This document shows, in pieces, positions 31,603-38,264 of a stretch of 38,264 bases of DNA; positions within the stretch are counted from its first letter, which is position 1, and every line of letters begins with the position of its first letter. Source of the stretch: a virus; the IMG/VR virus record IMGVR_UViG_3300039307_000398, positions 1-38,264 of that record, one strand, 5' to 3'. Position numbers and translations under genes: made by a program. The notes under the pieces were generated by a model. The model ran no database searches and was not told the DNA's origin. It saw only the letters and a program-made list of their open reading frames with translations.

Positions 31603-31998
31603 TTATAGGCCAGACGGATCAAGAGACGCGCCAGCTGCATCCGGATTCTCGTCGTGCGGGAGAGCTTCACCGCCATGTTCATTCTCGGGTTTGATGTCGG
31701 TCTGATCACTTTCACTTGGATTTGCGCCTTTCTGTTTTTTCGCTGCCTTCGCCGCTGCCTTGGCCGTCTTTCTGGCGATTGACTCCACCGCCCCCTCAAG
31801 CCCCGGAATCGGCGGAGTCTCCGGCTTCTTGCCGTCCTTGGCCGGCTCTCCTTCGGCCTGCTCTGGTTCCTTGGCAGTCCCAGGATTCTTGTCGCGGTCC
31901 TCCCAACGCACATAGCGCGGGTCCTTCCCTATATCCCTCTCGTCCAGCCACAGGAATGCGTCAGGCTTCTTCCAGTTCACAATCTTTATCAGGGCCAT
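31603..31998 (-). CDS. Small hypothetical virion-region protein
   Basis: 131 aa. N-terminus has a short folded motif (KIVNWKKPDAFLWLDERD) and the rest is low-complexity: Pro/Glu-rich then Lys/Ala-rich (IARKTAKAAAKAAKKQKG). AGGAGG lies 3 nt before ATG 31998, a close but strong site. It follows the coat protein gene, where decoration or head-fibre proteins are often encoded. Unknown family. Confidence 0.5.
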   Translation of the reverse strand: MALIKIVNWKKPDAFLWLDERDIGKDPRYVRWEDRDKNPGTAKEPEQAEGEPAKDGKKPETPPIPGLEGAVESIARKTAKAAAKAAKKQKGANPSESDQTDIKPENEHGGEALPHDENPDAAGASLDPSGL

Positions 31999-32014
31999 AT
32001 GCCTCCTAGATGAA

Positions 32015-32041
32015 AGTGGGGCCGCACGCAGCAGCCCCACT
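32015..32041 (-). terminator. Hairpin after the coat protein gene
   Basis: AGTGGGGC / GCCCCACT perfect 8-bp stem, followed by TTC on the minus strand. It may stabilise the coat mRNA and reduce read-through. Confidence 0.6.
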
Positions 32042-32057
32042 ATCAACAAATGGAAAA

Positions 32058-33194
32058 CTACGCGGCGTCGCGCAGACGAACGCCCATGTTTCGATCAAGC
32101 ACCTTCATCCCGTACAAGACGTCGAGCGCGACCTTGATCGTGCTGTCGTCGCCTTCGTACCAGATGCGGGAACGGAGCGCCAACCCGGTAACCGGATCGG
32201 TAATCGTGCTGATGCGGGCACCCAGGTTGTTCCCAGCCTCGGTCAACGGAGCCATCGCCAGTGCGATCGAATTGCGGTGGAACCCAAGGCTCTCGCTGAA
32301 GTTGCCCACGATGACCTTCACCACCTGTGCGTCGGTCACGGCCAACTGCAAGCCCGGCTCAATCTTTAGCGTAATCGCGCCGGCAACTGCGGTCGCGTCC
32401 TCAGTGATCACATACTTCTGGGTGTGGCCCGTGATCTCCAGGACATCGCCGGCCTTGACCGTGCCGGCGGCGGTCAGACCGTCTATGTTGATGGTCTTCG
32501 TGCCTGCGGCATATCCAGCGGCGTTATTGATCGCGCCGTCAGGATCGGCGCAAGCGCCGCCAGTGTGGCTCTTGACGTTCTGGTTCGCAAAAAGCTCGAA
32601 CCCAAACTTCGGGCCAAGCGTTCCACGCATCTGGGTCTGAACTCCGGCATCGCCCGCGCCCTGGCTCTGCGAAAACGCGGCCAGATTGAGGAACTCCGCC
32701 TGCAGGGTCCCGTTGATCATCATGTGCAGGTCATCCATCGGAACGCTGTTGTTGAAGAGTACCGCCTGGGATGCGGTAAGGTCCGCGACAGCAGCGGGAC
32801 TCGTGGCGACCACATAGAACGGGAACTCCTTGTAGAGCGCGGCCAGCTTCTGGTCGATGTCGTCCGCCAGGGCGTAAGCCGCGGGCCGGATGTGATCGTT
32901 GATGATCTTCTCGGTCGTGAAGGTCAACTCCTTGTCGGTAAGAGCAAACTTCACCTCGCGCCAGAAGTTCAAAGCGATCTGCACCTCGCCCGCCTTGATG
33001 TCCTGTGCGGTGGACGGAGCGTCCTGAGCGGTGAACGTGCTCGGGACGGAAATGGAAATGACCGAACCCTTCTGCTGAGGGTTCTTGTCATAACCGCGAT
33101 AGACGCGGCCGGCCATCCCCAAAGCCTTTTCCAGGGCGATCAAGCCTTCCTGGGCGTAAAACAGGGGATCGTATACGGAAAGAACATTACCCAT
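32058..33194 (-). CDS. Major capsid protein, P22 coat-like
   Basis: 378 aa. HK97 fold of the P22 coat family by my reading: early LFYAQEGLIALEKALGMAG, QIALNFWREVKFALTDKELT, PAAYALADDIDQKLAALYKE, and a C-terminal half with inserted beta domain (TVKAGDVLEITGHTQKYVI) and SRIWYEGDDSTIKVALDVLYG at the end. Strong position: scaffold gene before, connector genes after, hairpin directly behind the stop. It builds the icosahedral head. Confidence 0.85.
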   Translation of the reverse strand: MGNVLSVYDPLFYAQEGLIALEKALGMAGRVYRGYDKNPQQKGSVISISVPSTFTAQDAPSTAQDIKAGEVQIALNFWREVKFALTDKELTFTTEKIINDHIRPAAYALADDIDQKLAALYKEFPFYVVATSPAAVADLTASQAVLFNNSVPMDDLHMMINGTLQAEFLNLAAFSQSQGAGDAGVQTQMRGTLGPKFGFELFANQNVKSHTGGACADPDGAINNAAGYAAGTKTINIDGLTAAGTVKAGDVLEITGHTQKYVITEDATAVAGAITLKIEPGLQLAVTDAQVVKVIVGNFSESLGFHRNSIALAMAPLTEAGNNLGARISTITDPVTGLALRSRIWYEGDDSTIKVALDVLYGMKVLDRNMGVRLRDAA

Positions 33195-33323
33195 CGTTAC
33201 TTGCTCCTTGCTGTGATGTGCTTCCCTTCGCGGCGCACCGATCCCCGGTGCTTCGTCACCTGGACCATCCCGGTCCTCGGCTTAAGAAGCGCGGCCGTTT
33301 CTGTGAAGCAGTTCAAACGATGA

Positions 33324-33344
33324 AGGCCCGCACACTGCGGGCCT
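33324..33344 (-). terminator. Hairpin between scaffold and coat genes
   Basis: AGGCCCGCA / TGCGGGCCT perfect 9-bp stem with a 3-nt loop and weak T tail. Lies in the 187-nt gap before the coat gene and may separate scaffold and coat expression. Confidence 0.55.
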
Positions 33345-33381
33345 CCGTTGTCAGTCGATTGTCAACTCTCTGCTTGAAAAA

Positions 33382-34179
33382 CTACTCCGCGATCTCGAGC
33401 GGCAGGCCGGACTTTTCGGCCTGCGCCTTCGCACTGCGGTACTTCTGCGGGTCTTTCGCTTCCTCGCGACTCAGTCGAACCACTTTCGCGTTGCTCGTGC
33501 TGCCCGAACTCGGCGGCGTTCCCGCTCCGGCCGATGGCTTGAAGAGGTGCGGCGCCTCCTGCTGCAACCCACTCACCCACTCGTCGATGGAGATGGGCTT
33601 ATTCGGGTCCTTGCCGTAGATCACCTGATCGCCCTTCATCGCCGTCGGCGTCTTGTCCTTCAGGGTCCAGGTCTTCTGGCCGCGGAGTACGACATCCTCA
33701 ACAGCATTCTCGAGAACGCCGGCCCTTATGGCAGCGGCGCGGATGGAGTTGTCGATTAATACCTCGGCCATCGACAGGCTTACGGTCTTCAGCTCCTTTT
33801 TCAGGTCGGCGATCGTCTTATTGAAGGCGCTGATCTGATTCTCGTAGTCGGCCTTCATCCGCTCGGTTCGGACTTTGAGCAGCTCCTCCACCTTCCCGGC
33901 GTCGAGCAACTGTTTGTCCTCAAGCTCCACGAGCTTCTGCTGTGCAGCCTTTGCCTTCTCGGGGTCGATGTCCTTAAACTTGTCAATCGTCTCCTGCAGT
34001 TGCTTCTTGGCCTGTTTCGCCTCCTCGCGAACTGCCGCCAGGGCGCTCTTCAGCCCGGTGACATCTTCAACCCCTTCCGCGTCGAGCATGAACTTACCGT
34101 CCTTCTCGACGTAGTACTGGCGCATAGCCTCCGGCAATGCACCATGTTCTTCCTTTGTCAGTACAGCCTTAAGCGGCAT
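33382..34179 (-). CDS. Capsid scaffolding protein
   Basis: 265 aa. Central coiled coil (about residues 45-130; AAVREEAKQAKKQLQETIDK, QLLDAGKVEELLKVRTERM, NKTIADLKKELKTV) and a proline/serine-rich C-terminus (KPSAGAGTPPSSGSTSN) with a charged end. This is the usual build of phage GP20-type scaffolds, encoded just upstream of the coat gene. ATG 34179 has GGAGAG 7 nt upstream. Confidence 0.75.
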   Translation of the reverse strand: MPLKAVLTKEEHGALPEAMRQYYVEKDGKFMLDAEGVEDVTGLKSALAAVREEAKQAKKQLQETIDKFKDIDPEKAKAAQQKLVELEDKQLLDAGKVEELLKVRTERMKADYENQISAFNKTIADLKKELKTVSLSMAEVLIDNSIRAAAIRAGVLENAVEDVVLRGQKTWTLKDKTPTAMKGDQVIYGKDPNKPISIDEWVSGLQQEAPHLFKPSAGAGTPPSSGSTSNAKVVRLSREEAKDPQKYRSAKAQAEKSGLPLEIAE

Positions 34180-34201
34180 CCCGCCACTCTCCTTTAAAAA
34201 T

Positions 34202-34245
34202 GGAAACGCCCGAAATCTGGCACCCGGCCAGATCTCGGGCATTTC
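34202..34245 (-). terminator. Long hairpin after the minor head gene
   Basis: GCCCGA-x-ATCTGGC / GCCAGAT-x-TCGGGC, 13 of 14 positions paired, flanked by GAAA / TTTC. The tail is only mildly T-rich. Confidence 0.5.
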
Positions 34246-34258
34246 TGTTCCTCATGTG

Positions 34259-34285
34259 CCCCAACCGGAACCCCTCCGGGTGGGG
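34259..34285 (-). terminator. Second hairpin after the minor head gene
   Basis: CCCCA-x-CCGGA / TCCGG-x-TGGGG, 10 of 11 positions paired, loop of 5. In tandem with the hairpin at 34202-34245; both precede the scaffold gene. Confidence 0.45.
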
Positions 34286-34322
34286 CCTTCGCAGTTTCAA
34301 TCAAAAATCACTGTGCATCGAA

Positions 34323-35291
34323 CTACGCTACCTTCATCATCTTGGGTAGCCTGAGCTCCCGCGCCTTTCTGACCAGTCCTTCGCTGCAACGGCAGTTCGG
34401 ATGTAACGTCGGACGTGCCACCCCGTTTGGATAGATGCCGTTGATGTCACGACGCATATGCTCCATCGCCCGGCAGCGCGGACACAGGCGGTCGTCGTTC
34501 GCGACGATCCAGCAAACCTCCCATTCCTGGGGCCGGAGCAGGCCATCGCTCACAGCCTGCGTCCAGAGCGCCCCCTGGCCGGCATTCGAAGCGTCGATTG
34601 TGAGCGTCCTGGCAATGCCCTCAGCTCGCTCCCGAATCAGCCGATCGGTGTAGTTTGCAACCAGCTTGTCGATCCGGTCCTGCGTCAATCCCTGCCGAGC
34701 AATAACACCCGCGGATTGCGCCATGCGGCCGCGCTTGAGCTTGTAGAGCGCCTCCTTGCCCATGTCGGTGGCACCGCGCTGGGCGAGATCCTCGAAGTAT
34801 TGCCGGTAGCGGTCCACTGTCTCCCACTGGTTTGCCGTCAGCCCGACAATGTCCCGGATCTGCCGGGCCATGTCGTACGGATGGACGCCTTCGGAAAACG
34901 CCTTAAACAGCGCATCCCGAATCGCATTCTCGCTTTCGGCCCGAATCTTCAGGATCGGATTCAGCGTGGCGTTGCGGATGAAGTCGAAGACTTCCGGATT
35001 CGTTACGTTCAATGATGCCGTGATCCCGCCGGGCAGCGCCGCAACCTTAGCTCCCTTCTCCGCCACTTCGCGAATCGTCCGCGCAATATCGGCTTGAAAC
35101 TGCTTCTCGAACTCCTGGAGCGGGATTGCATTCAGCACCGCCGCCACATCCAGCCGACGTATTGCGGCCTCTATCCTCGAGATCGCCGTTGCATCTTTGA
35201 TCTGCTGAATTGTCCGTAGGAAAGCCTTGGCAATGTCGGGCTCCATCTGCTTCGCTATGCGCTGGATGCCCTGGATGTTTTGGATTGGCAT
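34323..35291 (-). CDS. Phage minor head protein (Mu F / SPP1 gp7 type)
   Basis: 322 aa. Helical N-terminal region, then the head morphogenesis domain: DIVGLTANQWETVDRYRQYF and a C-terminal zinc-like cluster WIVANDDRLCPRCRAMEHM ... RPTLHPNCRCSEG. Such proteins bind the portal and enter the procapsid. In related phages the portal gene lies directly upstream; here upstream sequence is occupied by plus-strand genes and a broken second copy of this gene's start (35871-35975). Confidence 0.85.
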   Translation of the reverse strand: MPIQNIQGIQRIAKQMEPDIAKAFLRTIQQIKDATAISRIEAAIRRLDVAAVLNAIPLQEFEKQFQADIARTIREVAEKGAKVAALPGGITASLNVTNPEVFDFIRNATLNPILKIRAESENAIRDALFKAFSEGVHPYDMARQIRDIVGLTANQWETVDRYRQYFEDLAQRGATDMGKEALYKLKRGRMAQSAGVIARQGLTQDRIDKLVANYTDRLIRERAEGIARTLTIDASNAGQGALWTQAVSDGLLRPQEWEVCWIVANDDRLCPRCRAMEHMRRDINGIYPNGVARPTLHPNCRCSEGLVRKARELRLPKMMKVA

Positions 35292-35332
35292 TTGACCTTT
35301 GATCCCGTTGGTACTGGTGCTAAAAAAAGACC

Positions 35333-35344
35333 GATATTAGGCTA
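35333..35344. repeat. 12-bp direct repeat, left copy (GATATTAGGCTA)
   Basis: Identical to 36392-36403. The two copies enclose the unknown plus-strand gene and the broken head-gene junction, so they may mark an insertion or deletion event; chance identity is possible. Confidence 0.35.
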
Positions 35345-35380
35345 CGAACACTTCTTTTGCATGCGCCGGAGGCAGAACCT

Positions 35381-35857
35381 ATGGCAGCGAAACACAAGGC
35401 AACGCGCAGATGTAGCAACGAAGATTGTACTTATGTAGTCGAGGTGACAGATTGGGAATTGACGTATTTGTTTATGTTGAATGAGACTCAGAAATTTTCA
35501 TCCGGTCCGTACATGGAGTTTTTGCATCTCGAAATCAAAGGCCTTATCCGCCAACCTGAAAAGTTTGCAGCCAAGGAAATAGGTGCGACTTTTCTAGGGG
35601 ATCGTGAGATCCTGCCGCAAGAGAATGCTCGACCAGTCTCCGACGCAAAGCCCCTATGTGTTGGTTCAATCACCCTGCGAGGCGAACGACGGGAATTCCT
35701 CGGGGCGCTTCCTTTCGATTCCCTCCCGATTATTGAGTCTCTCCTTGAGACAAAACGGATCCAGTACTTTGATTTGAACGGCGTTACTCCATATCGCGGA
35801 CGTGCGGAAATAAGGTCTGTTCATTTCTTTAAGAAATATGACCCTGACGAATACTGA
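35381..35857 (+). CDS. Unknown cargo (moron-like) gene
   Basis: 158 aa, opposite in orientation to the late operon and more AT-rich than it. N-terminus is basic with a Cys pair (KATRRCSNEDCTYVV), then WELTYLFMLNE, FLHLEIKGLIRQ, and a C-terminal ESLLETKRIQYFDLNG. No family recognised. GGAGG 9 nt before ATG 35381 supports translation. A single plus-strand gene between head genes fits the moron concept. Its 3' end overlaps the region of the broken minor-head copy. Confidence 0.6.
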   Translation: MAAKHKATRRCSNEDCTYVVEVTDWELTYLFMLNETQKFSSGPYMEFLHLEIKGLIRQPEKFAAKEIGATFLGDREILPQENARPVSDAKPLCVGSITLRGERREFLGALPFDSLPIIESLLETKRIQYFDLNGVTPYRGRAEIRSVHFFKKYDPDEY

Positions 35858-35870
35858 TCGCGAGAAACCT

Positions 35871-35975
35871 CGTCGTATCCTTGACCTGCTGAATTGTCCC
35901 TAAAGTCGCCTTCGTAATATCTGGCTCCATTCGCTTCGCTATGCGCTGGATGCCTTGGATGTTTTGGATAGGCAT
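35871..35975 (-). pseudogene. Second, diverged 5' fragment of the minor head gene
   Basis: ATG at 35975 begins MPIQNIQGIQRIAKRMEPDI and continues to KDTT, matching the first 35 codons of the intact gene that starts at 35291. By hand, 18 of 105 bases and 6 of 35 residues differ; about half of the base changes are silent. After codon 35 the similarity stops and the frame ends at 35829. The silent changes imply that the two copies diverged under selection in separate genomes instead of by recent duplication, so this is probably a recombination scar with a related phage. Confidence 0.75.
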
Positions 35976-36250
35976 TGAGAACCTGTGTAGTAGCCGCAAT
36001 GTCCTGAAGTGGCAAGCCTTGGGGTGATGGTTTGATGTTCTTGTTCCCGAAGATTAGCTGGAATCCTGTCAGTTTCAAGCAAGCCCATTTTACGCTCATT
36101 TGGCTCCGCAATATCCATAAACGCCATTCCTGGACTGCATTCCAGTTCCAGGTTGCCGACATATAGCCCACCGTGTTGGTCTACCCTTGCGCGTGCACCG
36201 ATTGCCGTAGCGGTATTCGATCGCGATAAAGCCAGGGTGGTCGAAGCCAA
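35976..36250 (-). pseudogene. Remnant of the gene upstream of the minor head gene
   Basis: Minus strand, protein-like sequence in more than one frame. One frame reads ARARVDQHGGLYVGNLELE then a GMAFMDIAEPNERKMGLLET stretch; another gives SPQGLPLQDIAATTQVLNA just before the ATG at 35975. The frame switch suggests a frameshifted 3' end of a gene that preceded the minor head gene. Portal would be expected in this place, but I cannot identify it from sequence. Confidence 0.4.
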
Positions 36251-36361
36251 GGTCGAACGTTTGCAACAGAATGTCGCTCCGCTGCAAAAACGCCACAGAG
36301 TGGCACATCATCCAGCGGTTCTAGCTTTTTATTTCCCTGCAACCTGTCCTAGCAAATATTG

Positions 36362-36390
36362 TTGTAATCCGTACTGATCATGTCTATAAT
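36362..36390 (+). promoter_or_regulatory. Promoter of the QueC-like/LOG-like operon
   Basis: TTGTAA (36362-36367), 17 nt, TATAAT (36385-36390). The start point would be near 36397, leaving about 115 nt of untranslated leader. This gives the inserted genes their own expression independent of the phage. Confidence 0.65.
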
Positions 36391-36391
36391 T

Positions 36392-36403
36392 GATATTAGG
36401 CTA
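36392..36403. repeat. 12-bp direct repeat, right copy (GATATTAGGCTA)
   Basis: Second copy of the repeat at 35333-35344, at the expected transcription start of the QueC-like operon. The spacing between the copies is about 1.06 kb. Confidence 0.35.
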
Positions 36404-36511
36404 ATCCATGCGACCGCTTGGCCCTTTTGCGAGCGATTGATACGCTGGTCGGCACAATTTCAAGCTAAGCCACAACCAACTTCGCATTTGCAACATAAAG
36501 GGAGACATAAA

Positions 36512-37195
36512 ATGAGTGCATCATCTCTAGTTGTTCTGTCAGGTGGATTGGATTCAGCTGTGTTGTTGCACAAGCTCGCCAAGAGCAAAGTGTCGTTAAA
36601 GGCGATCTATTTTGATATCGGATACCTGCCGTCGATTCCTGAGAAGAATTCGGCGAAGATGTTTTGTCACAGTCTTAATGTTCCGCTCGAAATCGTCGAT
36701 GTGCGTGGCATCTTCTCAATGGTAATGGGGTTTGTTCCGATTGAGGTTCTTGGTGCGGGAGAGTTGGATAAGGGGCAACCCGTGCCAATTCCAAAAACCG
36801 ATCGGTCACAAGACAAAGACTACGTGAGCGGCTTTCACGTACTACTTGGGCTAGCTTCTTATTACGCAATGCTGGCCAAGATTAAGATAGTAAATGTAGG
36901 AATTATCAGGGAGCAAGTTAAATACAACAAAGGGCTTAAAGGTTTTCTAACATCTTGGGCCGCTCAAATAGAAAAGCTCAATCCAACCCATCCATTTGAT
37001 CTTGAAGCTCCATTCTCGTCACTTTCAAAAACAGCGGTAATCAAGCTCGGCCTTGAATTAGGAGTTAGTTTGGAGCGTACCTGGAGTTGCTATAAACCAG
37101 GCCCGTTACACTGCGGCACTTGCAACGGATGTCTCTCACGAAAGCACGGGTTCAAGTACGGACGAATTCCTGATCGAACTATGTACGTGGTCTGA
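36512..37195 (+). CDS. QueC-like PP-loop ATPase (7-cyano-7-deazaguanine synthase family)
   Basis: 227 aa, the usual QueC length. PP-loop SGGLDSA (10-16) at the N-terminus; C-terminal zinc site C193-x7-C201-x2-C204-x2-C207 (WSCYKPGPLHCGTCNGCLSR), both as in QueC, which turns carboxydeazaguanine into preQ0 with ATP and ammonia. The middle diverges: the canonical VPGRN-like substrate segment is replaced by DYVSGFHVLLGLASYYAML. Divergent QueC proteins occur in defence systems (Qat QatC, type IV CBASS), where they modify other targets. AAAGGGAG precedes ATG 36512. First gene of a two-gene plus-strand operon with a LOG-family partner; no other queuosine genes are seen. Confidence 0.8.
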   Translation: MSASSLVVLSGGLDSAVLLHKLAKSKVSLKAIYFDIGYLPSIPEKNSAKMFCHSLNVPLEIVDVRGIFSMVMGFVPIEVLGAGELDKGQPVPIPKTDRSQDKDYVSGFHVLLGLASYYAMLAKIKIVNVGIIREQVKYNKGLKGFLTSWAAQIEKLNPTHPFDLEAPFSSLSKTAVIKLGLELGVSLERTWSCYKPGPLHCGTCNGCLSRKHGFKYGRIPDRTMYVV

Positions 37196-37313
37196 CATGG
37201 CGCTCGAGCCGACCTTTGTGAAAAACGCGCGGGCGGCTGAGCTTCAGAGTTAAGTGTTCTCTTTTCCTCTCTACTGCCTTCACTTAGCGCAAAACGCGAA
37301 AGAAGGAGCGACA

Positions 37314-38264
37314 ATGCCAGGATTCAATCTTCCCTACCAACCGATCCGTCAGCAGTTGTATAAGCCGGCTGAGCTGTTTCAGGGCTTCCAGTCCAGCGAA
37401 CCAGCTTCCTGGGGAGAGACCTTGGACTTTGCAATTTATCGGCATTTCGTCTTGGAAGGTCGGAGCACCCCAACAAACCCGTACTCGGGAATGATGCAAG
37501 CGCTACATGACAATTCCATCACGCAGTCCACAGCCGCATTCATTGATGGTCGCAGAGTCGCCGCCATCATGGGTGACCACAAGATGGCGCGTGATTCTGC
37601 GGCTTACAGGAACGTAGCGACTCTCGCTCGTCGCCTTACCCGAACTGGCATCCTAATGTGCACTGGTGGCGGGCCTGGGGCTATGGAAGCAAGTCACTTG
37701 GGCGCCTCACTCGCGGGAGGGCCCGATTCAGACCTCGACAACGCACTAGCCCTGATGAAAACTCAGCCTGTGGTCCCAGCACTCGGAGACATCGTCAATC
37801 CCAAGGGCGTGGTTGACTCAGCGTTGGTGGCTCAGGCGCACACTTGGTTCAAACCGGCATACGAGATCGCTGCATCGATCAGTACTCCAAGCGAGAGCCT
37901 GGCGGTTCCGACGTGGCAGTACGGTTATGAGCCAACTACTCCACTTGCTACCCACATCGCCAAATACTTTCAGAACAGCATTCGAGAAGACGGCCTCTTG
38001 GCGCTCGCGAAACAAGGCATCGTATACTCTCAAGGCAAAGCTGGAACAATCCAAGAAATCTTCCAGGACGGAGCACAGAACTATTACAAAACCTTCGGCT
38101 TTTTCAGTCCGATGGTGTTGTTCGGGGTCCAGTATTGGACCACTGCCTATCCAGTTGTCGGCGTTCTTCAGAAGCTATTCACACCTGCTGACTTCGCGAA
38201 GTATGTGTTAGTGACGGACGACGTCGGCGCTGCCGCGCGATTCATAGAGCAGTTCGTCCCGTAA
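37314..38264 (+). CDS. LOG-family (SLOG/Rossmann) nucleotide-binding protein
   Basis: 316 aa, longer than the classic 190-220 aa LOG proteins. The Rossmann core shows AAIMGDHKMARDS (about 83-95), LMCTGGGPGAMEASHLGA (114-131) and GKAGTIQEIFQDGAQNYYK (about 240-258). The PGGxGTxxE motif of phosphoribohydrolases is present as QGKAGTIQE: GT and the catalytic-type Glu remain, the first PGG does not. LOG enzymes cut nucleoside 5'-monophosphates to base and ribose phosphate; SLOG relatives act in nucleotide signalling and conflict systems. GAAGGAG precedes ATG 37314 by 6 nt. It follows the QueC-like gene after 118 nt and ends complete at the window edge. Confidence 0.8.
   Translation: MPGFNLPYQPIRQQLYKPAELFQGFQSSEPASWGETLDFAIYRHFVLEGRSTPTNPYSGMMQALHDNSITQSTAAFIDGRRVAAIMGDHKMARDSAAYRNVATLARRLTRTGILMCTGGGPGAMEASHLGASLAGGPDSDLDNALALMKTQPVVPALGDIVNPKGVVDSALVAQAHTWFKPAYEIAASISTPSESLAVPTWQYGYEPTTPLATHIAKYFQNSIREDGLLALAKQGIVYSQGKAGTIQEIFQDGAQNYYKTFGFFSPMVLFGVQYWTTAYPVVGVLQKLFTPADFAKYVLVTDDVGAAARFIEQFVP

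Noticed and set aside
31515-31913. Arg-rich minus-strand ORF (132 codons)
   Set aside because: Overlaps the better-supported gene at 31603-31998 in another frame; composition is a frame shadow and no family fits.
35821-36171. 116-codon minus-strand ORF
   Set aside because: It crosses the broken minor-head copy in the wrong frame; it is a chimera of remnant frames, not a gene.
36397-36511. preQ1/preQ0 riboswitch in the leader of the QueC-like gene
   Set aside because: The 115-nt leader shows no recognisable pseudoknot core or A-rich tail by eye; a covariance search would be needed to support it.
1-38264. CRISPR array, rRNA or replication origin
   Set aside because: No regularly spaced repeats, rRNA-like sequence or iteron cluster seen on reading both strands.

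Overview
The window is most of a temperate siphovirus-type prophage (GC-rich, almost all genes on the minus strand) carrying several non-phage cargo genes. The host is not certain. Secreted-type FN3, cohesin-like and dockerin domains, an AAA_14/DUF4143 ATPase and the codon use fit an Acidobacteriota-like soil bacterium, but this rests on recalled family distribution, not on a search.

Layout, left to right. (1) 1-4.9 kb, minus: integration and early operon, with tyrosine integrase, excisionase-like HTH protein, DUF1643 protein, a small unknown, a phiC31 Gp3-like protein, a coiled-coil protein and a PD-(D/E)XK nuclease. Most are coupled by short overlaps and read from one strong promoter at 4912-4939. 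(2) 5.1-5.6 kb, plus: a divergent HTH repressor, making the lysogeny switch. (3) 6.0-13.2 kb: cargo. An AAA_14/DUF4143 ATPase with a probably leaderless start, an Mrr-like nuclease protein, a Rad50/SMC-like ATPase with a small partner ORF, and an orphan class III-type cyclase resembling Pycsar PycC. This looks like a defence or accessory module. (4) 13.4-35.3 kb, minus: the late operon. Transcription runs right to left through minor head protein, scaffold, P22-like coat protein, head-tail connectors, two paralogous tail tube proteins, an initiator-like tRNA-Met, tail chaperones with a -1 frameshift site, tape measure, tail tip, putative receptor-binding paralogues, lysis genes, a metallophosphoesterase, and finally an FN3-dockerin protein, an FN3 protein and a cohesin-like protein. 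(5) 35.3-38.3 kb: the expected portal and terminase genes are absent. In their place are a plus-strand unknown gene, a diverged second copy of the first 35 codons of the minor head gene with broken flanking sequence, and a two-gene plus-strand operon (QueC-like PP-loop protein and LOG-family protein) with its own promoter.

Most interesting points: a cohesin-like/dockerin pair at the end of a phage late operon; a phage tRNA with initiator hallmarks; a QueC-like + LOG-like operon inserted at the head-gene junction; the cyclase/SMC/nuclease cargo block; and hairpins in nearly every wide intercistronic gap of the late operon. The missing portal and terminase and the broken junction suggest a rearranged or defective prophage, unless those genes lie beyond the right edge.
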